A stretch of DNA of 64,000 nt from Callorhinus ursinus (lineage: Eukaryota > Chordata > Mammalia > Carnivora > Otariidae), in assembly GCF_003265705.1 (NCBI RefSeq), contig NW_020312968.1, forward strand, positions 10,310,138 to 10,374,137, read 5' to 3'. Positions 54,640 through 64,000 of this stretch are shown here, piece after piece. Each line of letters starts with the position of its first letter. The stretch's first letter is position 1. A program made the translations under genes and the position numbers. The notes under the pieces are model-generated. The model did not search any database and was not told where the DNA came from. It saw nothing but the letters and a program-made list of their open reading frames with translations.

Positions 54640-55640
54640 CACTGTCTCTTCTTTTTAAAAATTTAAGAGACTATTTTTTAGAACACTTTTAGGTTCACAG
54701 CAAAATCAAACAGGAAGTACACATGTGCCCCTGCACATGCATAATCTCCCCCATTACCATATCCTTCATCAAAGATACCTTTGTTACAATTGATGAACCT
54801 AAATTGACACATCATTGTCACCTAAAGTCCATAGTTTACATTAGAGTTTACTCTTGGTCTTGCACAGTTTATGGGGTTTAGATCAATATATAATGACCTG
54901 TATCTACCATTATAGAATCATACAGAAGAGTTTCACTCTTCTGAAAATCCTCTGTGCTCTCCCTATTCATTGCTCCCTCCTGCGAACCTCTGGCAACCAC
55001 TAATCTTTTTACTATCCCCACAGTTTTGCCTTTTCCAGAATGTTATATAGTTTAAATCATATAACATATAGTCTTTCCAGATTGGCTTCTTTCACTAGTA
55101 ATATGTGTTTAAATTTCCTCCATGTCTTTTCATGGCTTGAAACTACACTTTTAATTTTTTTTAATTTAATTTAATTTGATTATGTTATGTTAGTCACCAT
55201 ACAGTACATCATTAGTTTTTGATGTAGTGTTCCATGAGTCATTGTTTTCATATATTTCTTTTTAGTGCTGAATAACACTCCATTGTCTGGATGTACCACA
55301 GTTTATTTATAATCTATTCACCTATTAAAGGACATCTTGGTTGCTTCAAAATTTTGAAAATTATGAATACAGCTGCTATAAACATCCATGTGTAGGTTTC
55401 TGTCTAAAAATAAGTTTTCAACTCCTTTGGGTAAATACCAAGGTACATGATTCCTATATTATTCAGTAAAGGTATGTTTCACTTCCTAAGAAACCAGTAA
55501 ATTATCTTCCAAAGTGGCTGTACCATTTTACATTCCCACCAGCAATGAATGAGAGTTCCTGTCACTCCATATCCCCCTGGCATTTGGTATTGTTAGTGTT
55601 CTGAATTTTGGCCATTCTAACAGGTGCGTAGTGGTCCCCC
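54640..55640 (-). mobile_element. old L1 (L1M-type) 3' region, minus strand
   Basis: 'agaacacttttaggttcacagcaaaatcaaacagg', 'acctctggcaaccactaatctttttactatccccacag', 'ctggatgtaccacagtttatttat', 'ccattctaacaggtgcgtagtgg'. A different, older subfamily from its neighbours. It carries a short nested L1 end at 55150-55253. Confidence 0.9.
55150..55253 (-). mobile_element. short carnivore L1 3' end, minus strand
   Basis: 'ttaatttaatttaatttgattatgttatgttagtcaccatacag..tgttccatgagtcattgttttc' is about 100 bp of the L1 terminus, nested in the older L1. Confidence 0.88.
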
Positions 55641-55644
55641 CAAC

Positions 55645-55663
55645 ACACACACACACACACACT
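55645..55663 (+). repeat. (AC)n microsatellite
   Basis: About nine AC units following a C run, at the edge of the fossil L1. Confidence 0.85.
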
Positions 55664-55669
55664 TTTAAA

Positions 55670-56340
55670 ATTATATTGAAATACTGACTATTTTCCTTAT
55701 TATGGAGCTATACACAAAGTCTTCTATTTCACATTGGCTATTTTTCTATGAATGAAGGAACAATATTTTTGTAACATATTGCCCTCCCTTTGAAGGTTTT
55801 ATGAAAAGAAAGTAAACATTACCAAAGAAAATTCAAGAAATTAAAAGAAAATTGAATTGTCCTTCCTCAGAGAAGAAATTTAAGTCATCCTTGAGAAAAA
55901 TCTGAGTGGTGCTAATTGTCTGGAACCGTTTGTGTAAGATTGGATTTACCAGTTCCAATAATTGGTAGAACTCACCACTAAAATTATTTGGATTTGGTAA
56001 TGGTTCTTTACCTTCTCTATCTACCTTCTTCCCCTTCTTCTTCATTGTGCTGGGGGGGTGGGGGAATGTTGGGTAGATTTTTAATATAGATGGAGTTTCT
56101 CTAATGGTTCTAAGTCCATTTGTGTTTCTATTTTTTTTCTGAATCAGTTATACAAAATTATATTTTCCTGGGAAATCCATTTTCTCTAAACTTTTAAATT
56201 TATTTGTTTAAAGTTCACATTTTTCCTTTATTATCTTAATATCTGTTTTATCTTAGTTTATATTCCCTGTTCCATCTTAATACATATATTTGTGTTCTAT
56301 TTCTATCCTTTTTATTTTTTTTTTCAACTTTGCCCCAAAT
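55670..56340 (-). mobile_element. degraded L1, minus strand
   Basis: 'accagttccaataattggtagaactcaccactaaaattatttggatttgg' is the antisense of an ORF2 RT segment. The minus frame 56045-55833 is this remnant. 56340-56955 beyond it is unassigned AT-rich DNA. Confidence 0.65.
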
Positions 56341-56960
56341 GTGTCTACTCTACTGAACTTACAATATCTGATTTGGTTGATCCTCTCTATTGTAATTAAT
56401 AGAAGGAAATACTTATGGTTTACATGTGATTAGATTTCCCTAAGTAATCCTGACTTTCTCCCTCATTCCTCACTCCTTTGCACGGAGGTGAACTTGAATA
56501 TCCATTGTTGGGACTCATTTCTTGATTGAGTGAATGTAAACCATCAACAATATTAAATACCAGGAATTGAATCTTTTTCTACTCTCCAAACCAGTGGAAG
56601 ATAACAATCCTAGGTGACGGCATCTGGTTCTCTCTAGCATGTATTTCCAAGTTCTACAAATGGAGGCTGGGCAGAGGGTACTGATAGACCCATTTGGCTC
56701 TCACTCTAAGTCATACCCTCTAAGTAGTTTATCATTAATAAAGGAGATAATTTGATTGTCGTATCTGTGACGTTTTGTTGATCTCTCAATGGATTCAGTT
56801 AGAGAGAGAACACCAAAGTCATTTATTCAGCTCTCTCAAGCTCCAACAACATTACTGTTTTCAATTTCATTAATTTGTGTTTTTTGTATTATGTGCTTCC
56901 CTCTTTCTTTGGATTACTTCATGTATAATAGTCAGGGAAATTAAAACTCTAGTCCTTCAA

Positions 56961-57157
56961 GTTTTAATTTAAACTCCAGTTAGTTAACATACAGTGTAAT
57001 ATTAGTTTCAGGTGTAGAATTTAGTGATTCATCATTTACATACAACACCGAGTGCTCGGTACAACCAGTACCCTCCTTAATACCCAACACCCATTTAAGC
57101 TACCCGCCCTCACCTCTCCTCCAGTAACCCTCAGTTTGCTCTCTATAGTTAAGAGTC
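56961..57157 (-). mobile_element. L1 3' end, minus strand (3' half of an inverted L1)
   Basis: 'ttttaatttaaactccagttagttaacatacagtgtaatattagtttc..' to 'ctctatagttaagagtc' is antisense L1 3' UTR. At 57157/57158 it joins plus-strand ORF2 sequence directly, the layout of a 5'-inverted (twin-primed) insertion. Confidence 0.92.
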
Positions 57158-57895
57158 ATGAAGAAATGGAAAAACCTTCCATGCTCCTGGACTGGAAGAA
57201 CAAATAGTGTTAAAATGTCTATACTATCCAAAGCAATCTATGCACATAAGGCAATCCCTATCAAAATACCACCAGCTTTTTTTTCACAGAGCTAGAACAA
57301 TCTTAAAATTTGTATGGACCCACAAAAGACCCTGAATAGCCAAAGCAGTCTTGAAAAAGAAAAGCAAACCTGGAGGCATCACAATGCCAGAATTCAAGTT
57401 ATATTACAAAGCTGTAGTGATCAAGACAGTATGGTACTGGCACAAAATAGACACATAGATCAATGAAGAGAAGAGAAAACCCAGAAATGGTCCCAACAAC
57501 TCTATGGTCAACTAATCTTTGGCAAAGCAGTAAAAAATATTCAATGGGAAAAAGACAGTCTCTTCAACAAATGGTGTTGGGAAAACTGGATAGCAACATG
57601 AAGAATCAAATTGGGCCACTTTCTTACACCATACACAAAAATAAATTAAAAATGGATGAAAGACCTAAACATGAGACAGAAACGACCAAAATCCTAGAGA
57701 AGAACACAGGCAGAAACCTCTTTGACCTCAGCTGTAGCAACTTCTTAACTAGATACATCTGCAGAGGCAATGGAAACAAAAGCAAACATGACCTATGGGG
57801 ACTTCATCAAGATACAAAGCTTCTGCCCAGTGAAGGAAGCAGTCAACAGAACCAAAAGGCAACTTTTAGAATGGGAGAAGATATTTACGAATGAC
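57158..57895 (+). mobile_element. L1 ORF2 segment, plus strand (inverted 5' half)
   Basis: ORF2 C-terminal third in sense ('tatccaaagcaatctatgcacataaggcaatccctatcaaaatacc', 'aaatagacacatagatcaatg', 'cttcatcaagatacaaagcttctgcc'). Frames 57463-57894 and 57770-57955 are broken ORF2 pieces. Ends abruptly in 'gggagaagatatttacgaatgac'. About 0.7 kb of L1 between the two halves is missing. Confidence 0.92.
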
Positions 57896-58225
57896 CACTG
57901 TTTCATTTTAAATAATTCTGATTTCCAGTATACTTTCCTCTTTGACTATGAATAGAAATCTGTTCTTTAAAAATTTTTAAATTTTATTTATGAACAATAG
58001 CACATCATAAGGATGTGCTTTTTGGTAACTATAAAAAACACTTCAATTCATAAAAGAAAATGCTCTTTATAAGACAGAAATATTTAAGGACAAATCAAGA
58101 AAACAATCTTAACGTATGGCTGTTAATGTATCAACCCAAAATAATTTAAAGAGGTGATATCAGTATTTTTCTAACTCTGAATCCTCCCCTTTTGGTTCCA
58201 TAATTTCTGCAATTTGCATTTACTT
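57896..58225. other. unassigned AT-rich DNA
   Basis: No repeat or gene recognised. Confidence 0.4.
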
Positions 58226-58245
58226 CCTTGAATACTTTTTGTTTG

Positions 58246-58740
58246 ATTTTATTTAATTATTTAAAAAATTTTATTAGTTGCAGAGGTAGAATTTAGTGAT
58301 TCATCAGTTGCATATGACACCCAGTGCTCATTACATCACATGTCCTCCTTAATGCCCATCACCCAGTTACCCCATCCCCCCCACACGTCCCCTCTAGCAA
58401 CCCTCAGTTTGTTCCCTAGAGTTCAGTGTCTCTGTGGTTTGCCTCCCTCTCAGTTTTCATCTTATTTTATTTTTCCTTCCCTTCCCCTATGTTCATTTGT
58501 TTTGTTTCTTACATTCCACGTATGAGTGAAATCATACGGTATTTGTCTTTTTCTGACTTATTTCGCTTAGCTAATACACTAGTTCCATCCACATCACTGC
58601 AAATGGCAAGTCTTCATTCTTTTTGATGGCTGAGTAATATTTCATTGTATACATATATATCGCATTGTGTGTGTGTATATATTTGTATATACACACACAC
58701 GTCCCACATCTTCTTTATCTGCTCATCTGTTGATGTCCAC
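58246..58740 (-). mobile_element. L1 3' end, minus strand (3' part of a SINE-L1 chimera)
   Basis: 'gttgcagaggtagaatttagtgattcatcagttgc..', 'cccagtgctcattacatcacatgtcctcc' through 'tgatggctgagtaatatttcattg' and a TG/TA microsatellite (58664-58701) to 'gctcatctgttgatgtccac'. The 5' end joins a tRNA-like SINE with no duplication between them. Confidence 0.93.
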
Positions 58741-58845
58741 AAAAAAAATTTTTTTAACTAAGCTCTAGGCCCAGTGTGGGGCTTGAACTCATGACCCTGA
58801 GATCAAGAGTCACATGCTCTACCAATTGAGTCAGCCAGGTACCCC
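58741..58845 (-). mobile_element. short tRNA-derived SINE, minus strand
   Basis: 'taagctctaggcccagtgtggggcttgaactcatgaccctgagatcaagagtc', 'ctctaccaattgagtcagccaggtacccc': tRNA-like head only, as at 20975-21085. Its A/T tail abuts the 5' end of the L1, and one target duplication (CTTGAATACTTTTT type) encloses both. Confidence 0.88.
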
Positions 58846-58857
58846 TACTTGAATGTT

Positions 58858-59055
58858 TTTTTTTTTTAAGATTTTATTTATTTATTTGACAGAGAGAGAG
58901 ACAGATAGAGAGGGAACACAAGCAGGGCGAGTGGGAGAGGGAGAAGCAGGCTTCCCGCTGAGCAGGGAGCCCAGTGCAGGGCTCGATCCCAGGACGCTGG
59001 GATCATGACCTGAACCAAAGGCAGATGCTTAACGACTGAGCCACCCAGGCGCCCC
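58858..59055 (-). mobile_element. Can-SINE, minus strand
   Basis: T-run, AAGATTTTATTTATTTATTT, body, 'cgatcccaggacgctgggatcatgacctgaacc', end CACCCAGGCGCCCC. ACTTGAATGTTTTT / ACTTGAATGCTTTT flank it (from 58846 and 59056). It used the same target as the neighbouring chimera. Confidence 0.97.
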
Positions 59056-59070
59056 ACTTGAATGCTTTTT

Positions 59071-62000
59071 AAATGGTATTTTCCCCATCTTGATAACCCA
59101 AATGTATTATTTTAAATCATTCTAGTTTCTTAAAGTTAGCATTTTATACGATGTTGAAAATAAAACAGATCTAAAGTGGACACCTTGCTACACATTGGAA
59201 AACATAATCTGTGTTCATTTTTCCCCTGGCAGAAGATTCATTTAGCTTCAGAGCCTTATTACCATGTCTTCATAGCTTTCCCGATCATGATTTGAAAGGA
59301 TGTCAAGTTGAATGCCACTTCCTTACCATGGACTACCATTTTTTAAAAGCACCATTGTATCTGTTCTAAAGATGGATTTCTCCCCAGTAATCGTGTTCCT
59401 AAGCAGCTCTTCATCGCTGTTCCTGAATGTAAGAATAGCTACTTTCACTGGTCATTATATGTCCTTCTGCCTAATTAATACATGTCACTTCCACTACCTT
59501 CTCCTGGGTTTCCTTGGTGTCCTTGATGTCCTAACTAACACTACAACAAATTATGCTCAGCCATACTTTATTTTAAGGACTGTGCGTGTGTGTGTATTTT
59601 AACTTACCAAGAGAAATTAAGACACCTAAAGTTAATAATAATCCCCCGACCTCGATATCACTGAATAGCCTGTGTTTACATTTTTCTGATTGTATATGTT
59701 TTTTTTTAACACTTTGAATAAGGAATCAAATAAGATCTATTCATGGCAATTGGTGCATAGGTCTCCTAAATTTCTTTTAATCTATAGATCCCTCCTCCTT
59801 TTTTATTTCTCTGGAAACTTTTTTGTTGAAGAACCTGGTTTATTTGTTCCGTACAAGGATGCACTTCTGCATCCCCAGTACAACAATGTATTTCAATTAT
59901 TTTTGCTTTTGGTAGTGTACAGTTAAACAGTGATGTGTCCAAGGGTCCCGCTTTGAATTCTGCCCTTCTAGTCTGTCCTTCTGAGGCACCAACTACATGT
60001 GTTAGACTTTCTCATTCTTTCAATGCTCTTCTTACCCCAGCTTTAATACTTTCAATCTCTTTCTCTGCGCTCCTTTTGGAGTAATTCCTCCTGACCTATA
60101 TTCCAATTTGTTCATGTTTTCTCACCTGCATTCAACTTGTATTATTCCCTCAAGTTTTTTTTTATTTTATTGACTACATTTAAATTTTTAGAAATTCTTT
60201 TTTGTCAATTTTTCAATTTTTTCATAGTTGTTCTTTTCATATATTTCTTCTTTCTTTTAAACTTTAATTATTAAAAAATTTAGAGGCACGAACAGAGATT
60301 CTGTTATCTGAAACTCTGGGAGTCTCCTCCTGTTGTGTGTCCCTCCTGAGACGGTGTACCTGTACATTCACCAGTTACTACAGAGATGTGACCCACCCAG
60401 AACCACTTTGATCTTTATTTTTCAGCTGAAGGCTTCCTAAGTCATGTGGGTCATACAAATTTGAAATTCTAACTCATGCCTAACCCTATGAGGACATTCC
60501 TGTGATTGTAAATTCTTAGGGGCAATTTTTTTCTCCTCCACCAGGACCTAGATTGAAACCAAGAAGTATCCTGGTTGTTGCCCTGTGCCGTTGGGCAAAG
60601 TTATAGTTCTTTAGGGGTTTTGGCTTTATGCAGAGATTTTATTTTCAATTCCCCACTTCGCAGGGACCCAAAGCCATTAAAGAACAAGACCCTAAGTAAT
60701 TGAAATCCTTCTTCCCCAAACTCCCATAGTGTCAGTCTCTTTGCTTATCCCTCTGGTTGTCAATTTCCTGTTTATTTTTGGTCACTGATAATTTCCTTAT
60801 TTTTATTAAATTATTATTGTTATTATTATTATTATCATTTGAGAGCACTATCCAGTTAAGAGAATGTTTTTATAGTTTATCAAAAATTTCTATGTGTTCT
60901 ATATTAAAGGGGTTTTCTGGCCATGTAGTTTGGCATAATGTCAGACATAGAAATCCACTAATTCTGCTTTTTCGAAAAACCTCATCTGAATCCATATTAT
61001 TGTATATATTTAAGTCCGCAAGCTAGTCAAAACACCTAGCCTTTGACTGGAAAAATACTGGCGTGTCATGTGGATCAGATATTCCGAGTGATGGTTGTTA
61101 ACATCATTAAACATTATGATTCCTCTGGGAGAGAATAATTACAGGGATTCTCTAGTGAAAATGGTGGTTCTTAACTACATTTCACAATCAGATATGCACA
61201 CTCAAAACATTTATATGATTAATGGCACATCAATACCCTACTTCAACAGGCACTGGTCCCAAATTGACTTCTTTATAACCACCCTCATTCCTAGTACAAT
61301 GGTTCTCGTGTTTTATTCCCAGAGAACACTAGTTCTCAGTGACCTGAACCAAAATGTTCTACCGCCAATATGAAATAACGTATCCCCAATTTGCAGAAAA
61401 CTCTTAGGTAATAAATATCAATTTTCTCAATTAAAAAAATTTCCCCACAGTGGATTTCTAATATGTATTTCCCAGAATTACTTTTTGGCTATTACTTAAA
61501 AATGGATGAATTAGTAGGAAACTTAGAGTAGCATAAAACCCATAAACTTAGTTTCTTAAGGATATCATAAAAGCGCTTATCAGTGAAGATGCAGAGACCC
61601 ACACAGAGTTTATATAATAAAGTCTTCATTGCTGGAAGTAAACTTTTCTATGAACCTGAGTGTTTCCTTCTCTTTTAGGTCCTTTCCAGCTCTCAAATTC
61701 CATTAATCTGTTTTCGGCCCACCTGATAACTTTGCTAAAGTTATTCTATGAGGAAATTAGACCTATCAATATTTCATGGCATTTTACAAAGGGCAGTGTT
61801 ATTTCTACGTGTCCTGACCCATGAGAAATGTAAGAAACAGTATCCAAGAACAAAGTTTTTCAGAATTTGTTGTCACCAACCGTATGATAATGCAATCACA
61901 TAAAATCGGGAGAATTTTTATAGCTATAATATCTTAAATATACACCCATCATGTTTACAAGTTGTTCATCCATGTCACCTAGTTTCAAAGCATTCTCTCA

Positions 62001-62430
62001 ATTAAAGAAACCCAGACTGGCTTCTAAAAAAGCCATTCAAAAAATAACCCAAGATATTTACTTGTCTTCTGAGAACACATTAGAATGCATAGCTCTCAAA
62101 ATTCCTCTTTTATCTCGCACCCACTTTCGACACACACTGCAGCAACACCCACGCCTCTTCCCTCAGTGCTCCTCGGGCTCCTCTCTCACACCCTAACTCA
62201 AGTTCACTCGTTCCTTTCTTCCTCCATCCATCTTACCCACGTTGCAGCACAAAACTCTGGACCACCTGGCCAGCCGAGACCTACCTCCATGGGTGGAGGA
62301 GGCAAAGAAACGGAGCAGGTAGAAGCAGAATGCTTTTCATCGTAGGATCTGGAACACTTACACACGTGACCATTTTCCTCTGACGCACATGCATGCACAG
62401 GGCTAAAAAGTACTATATATGTTTATCGTA
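59071..62430. other. mostly unassigned DNA
   Basis: No gene. About 59940-60800 has patches resembling the unnamed old repeat near 28.6-29.6 kb. A (TTA)n run lies at about 60800-60837. 61090-62430 is repeat-free as far as I can see. Frames at 59312-59602, 61095-61373 and 61951-62345 are unrecognised. Confidence 0.35.
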
Positions 62431-62434
62431 AGCG

Positions 62435-62615
62435 CCACGTGAAGTTTTCTGTGTTACTTAAACTCTCTGGGTATCAGTTTCCTCACCCGATGAAAACTAG
62501 TACCTATTTCCTAATGTAGTCTAGGAGGTTAAATGAGGTTATACTTGCAAAGCATTTAGGAATAATGCCTGGTACACAGTAAGCACTCAGAAAGCCTTAG
62601 TGGTTATTATTACCT
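62435..62615 (+). repeat. MIR SINE
   Basis: 'gtgttacttaaactctctgggtatcagtttcctcacccgatgaaaac', 'aggttaaatgaggttatacttgcaaagcatttagg', 'ggtacacagtaagcactcag': sense MIR. Confidence 0.8.
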
Positions 62616-62800
62616 GATGGCGGTAATAATCGTACATGTAGCAGATAGTAACTTTGTAAAGATACACTTAAACTGCTTAAAAGGGGTGATAAACAATCCA
62701 CCTTAAGCAAGCCCTGAGGTAATCACATAACTAAACATTAGAATGGTAATGTTGGTGATGGGAGATGTAACAAAATTTTACACTTTCTTCTCTAAGTACT

Positions 62801-62994
62801 TTTTTTTTTTTTTAAAGATTTTATTTGACAGAGAGAGACACAGTGAGAGAGGGAACACAAGCAGGGGGAGTGGGAGAGGGAGAAGCAGGCTTCCCGCTGA
62901 GCAGGGAGCCCGACGTGGGGCTCGATCCCAGGACCCTGGGATCACGACCCGAGCTGAAGGCAGACGCTTAACGACTGAGCCACCCAGGCGCCCC
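62801..62994 (-). mobile_element. Can-SINE, minus strand
   Basis: T-run, AAAGATTTTATTTGACAGAG (one TTTATTTA unit short of the others), body, 'cgatcccaggaccctgggatcacgacccgagc', end CACCCAGGCGCCCC. TAAGTACTTTT is duplicated at 62793 and 62998. Confidence 0.97.
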
Positions 62995-63164
62995 TATAAG
63001 TACTTTTGTATTCTAACTGTGATAAAGCCATGATATATTTTGCCTATCGGTGGAAACACTGGTATTGTTACCTTTCTACCTAGTTTCATAACAACCAGCT
63101 TGTCCCGAGTGTGTATGGTGTATTGGCATTCTACTAAAACTATGTATTATCTAACTTAACTACT

Positions 63165-63340
63165 AACAACTGCATAAGATAAGGATCATTATTACCTTCA
63201 TTTTCCAGGTGGGGAAATGGACTCTTCAGAGAGGTTCCTTAAGGGTACTGAAGATATTTTTCTTTCTTGGTGTGTCTATTGTCTATCCTGGTGTATCCCT
63301 TAGCCTGGAACTTAATAAAGATTTGTTGGATGGATGAAAG
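63165..63340. repeat. MIR (minus) then L2 end (plus) fragments
   Basis: 'attattaccttcattttccaggtggggaaatggactcttcagagagg' is antisense MIR. 'tggtgtatcccttagcctggaacttaataaagatttgttggatggatg' is the sense L2 terminus. Confidence 0.6.
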
Positions 63341-64000
63341 AAATAGTTAAACCTCACTAGGCTTAATTTGGGTCCTAGACTTTATACCCAACACAGTTTT
63401 TCAAAATCAATTATAAAAGTAGACACAACCATCCTTCAGGAACAAACCAATCTGCCCAGACTGTGTTATGAGGAAAATGGAGGACGAAACTGTGAAACAA
63501 GGTGAGCATCCTGGTGGGAGAAACTGTCAGATGCATGGGTATTAGGATTGCCAAGGCGTTCAGACTATGCTGGATGGCTAGGGTCACCGAGGAAACAGTG
63601 CCAATTTATGAGCCACCAGTAGAGTTAGAGCCAGAGATGCCATCCTGCTTACTTCTTGCTCTTTGTATTTCAAGGACCAGTACTGGTGGGCCTGGGCTCG
63701 TAGAGCTGCTGAAACGGAAGCTGAGGGACAGGCTGCCCATCAGCACACAGAGATACTGCAGTGCTCTCCTGAGACCCGCAGTCTTGGGAGAAGGGTAGGT
63801 TCAGGAGCCTGGGCAAACTGCCCACCCACCAGGGCTTTCCCAGTGCGGGATGATGGTGTCCCTTCCTTGTTACCCATAGGGTGATACACAATGGCCCGGT
63901 GGTTCTCAGGATTGTCACAACTCTACTGTTTTGTCCTCAGGGAGCTAGAAATTATACCTAAGTTGACATGCTCTGCAGGCTGCTATGATATGCACAGCAG
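63341..64000. other. unassigned DNA at window end
   Basis: AACAAG|GTGAGC at about 63500 is a fair plus-strand donor and GGAGAAGG|GTAGGT at about 63797 another, but matched acceptors and a recognised frame are lacking. Frames at 63502-63918 are unassigned. Confidence 0.3.

Noticed and set aside
57463..57955. 143-codon plus-strand frame that could look like a gene
   Set aside because: It is out-of-frame and in-frame pieces of L1 ORF2 within the inverted L1.
63502..63918. Overlapping frames of 73-98 codons at the window end
   Set aside because: No recognised product and no matching acceptor-donor pair; left as unassigned DNA.
1..64000. CRISPR array, prophage, operon or plasmid features
   Set aside because: No spaced direct-repeat array and no bacterial gene organisation; the repeats present are mammalian retroelements and microsatellites.

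Overview
The window is nuclear DNA from a placental mammal of the order Carnivora, most likely an arctoid caniform (bear, seal or mustelid group). The evidence is at least 18 tRNA-Lys-derived Can-SINEs with the GGCGCCTGGGTGGCTCAG head and a GA-rich body followed by AAATAAATAAAAT-type tails. From memory, their body resembles neither the canine SINEC_Cf nor the feline form. Carnivore-type L1 3' ends and ancient mammalian repeats (L2, MIR, L1M, MLT1/MLT2 LTRs, hAT elements) fill much of the rest. There is no bacterial, plasmid or viral architecture, and no gene whose product I can name. Nearly all open frames of 60-230 codons are chance frames, frames in GC-rich DNA, or fossil LINE sequence.

Layout: 1-5.9 kb is ordinary intergenic or intronic DNA with two SINEs and L2/MIR fragments. 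5.88-7.33 kb is a strong CpG island and the only clear promoter. A near-perfect splice donor on the minus strand (cut at 6500/6499) marks it as the first, probably non-coding, exon of a gene running leftward out of the window; a weaker plus-strand donor at 7577/7578 leaves a divergent transcript possible. 8-20 kb is intergenic or upstream DNA with L1, L2, MIR and SINE copies, and includes a young-looking 5'-truncated L1 with a 14-bp target duplication at 11.2-12.3 kb. 20.3-23.7 kb is a nested stack: an old L1 cut by an MLT2 LTR (itself cut by a SINE), a hAT element and two SINEs. 24-31 kb mixes L2, L1 and SINEs with single-copy DNA, including a candidate minus-strand exon at 25.8 kb. 31-34.2 kb is a 3.1-kb L1 in minus orientation. 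35.6-38.1 kb holds two long L2 copies in tail-to-tail orientation. 38-51 kb has the lowest density of young repeats and several candidate conserved non-coding blocks. 51.5-58.8 kb is almost continuous L1 sequence, including a 5'-inverted copy and a probable SINE-L1 chimera. 59-64 kb is mostly unassigned with SINE, MIR and L2 pieces.

The biological content is therefore one CpG-island promoter with a leftward gene start, a few unproven exon or enhancer candidates, and a rich record of retrotransposition. I did not find a new multi-gene system. The observations most worth a second look are the SINE-L1 chimera with a reused target site, a poly(A)-only insertion with a 17-bp duplication, the 5'-inverted L1, a 53-bp tandem duplication, and splice-site-flanked candidate exons at 12.6, 18.3 and 25.8 kb.
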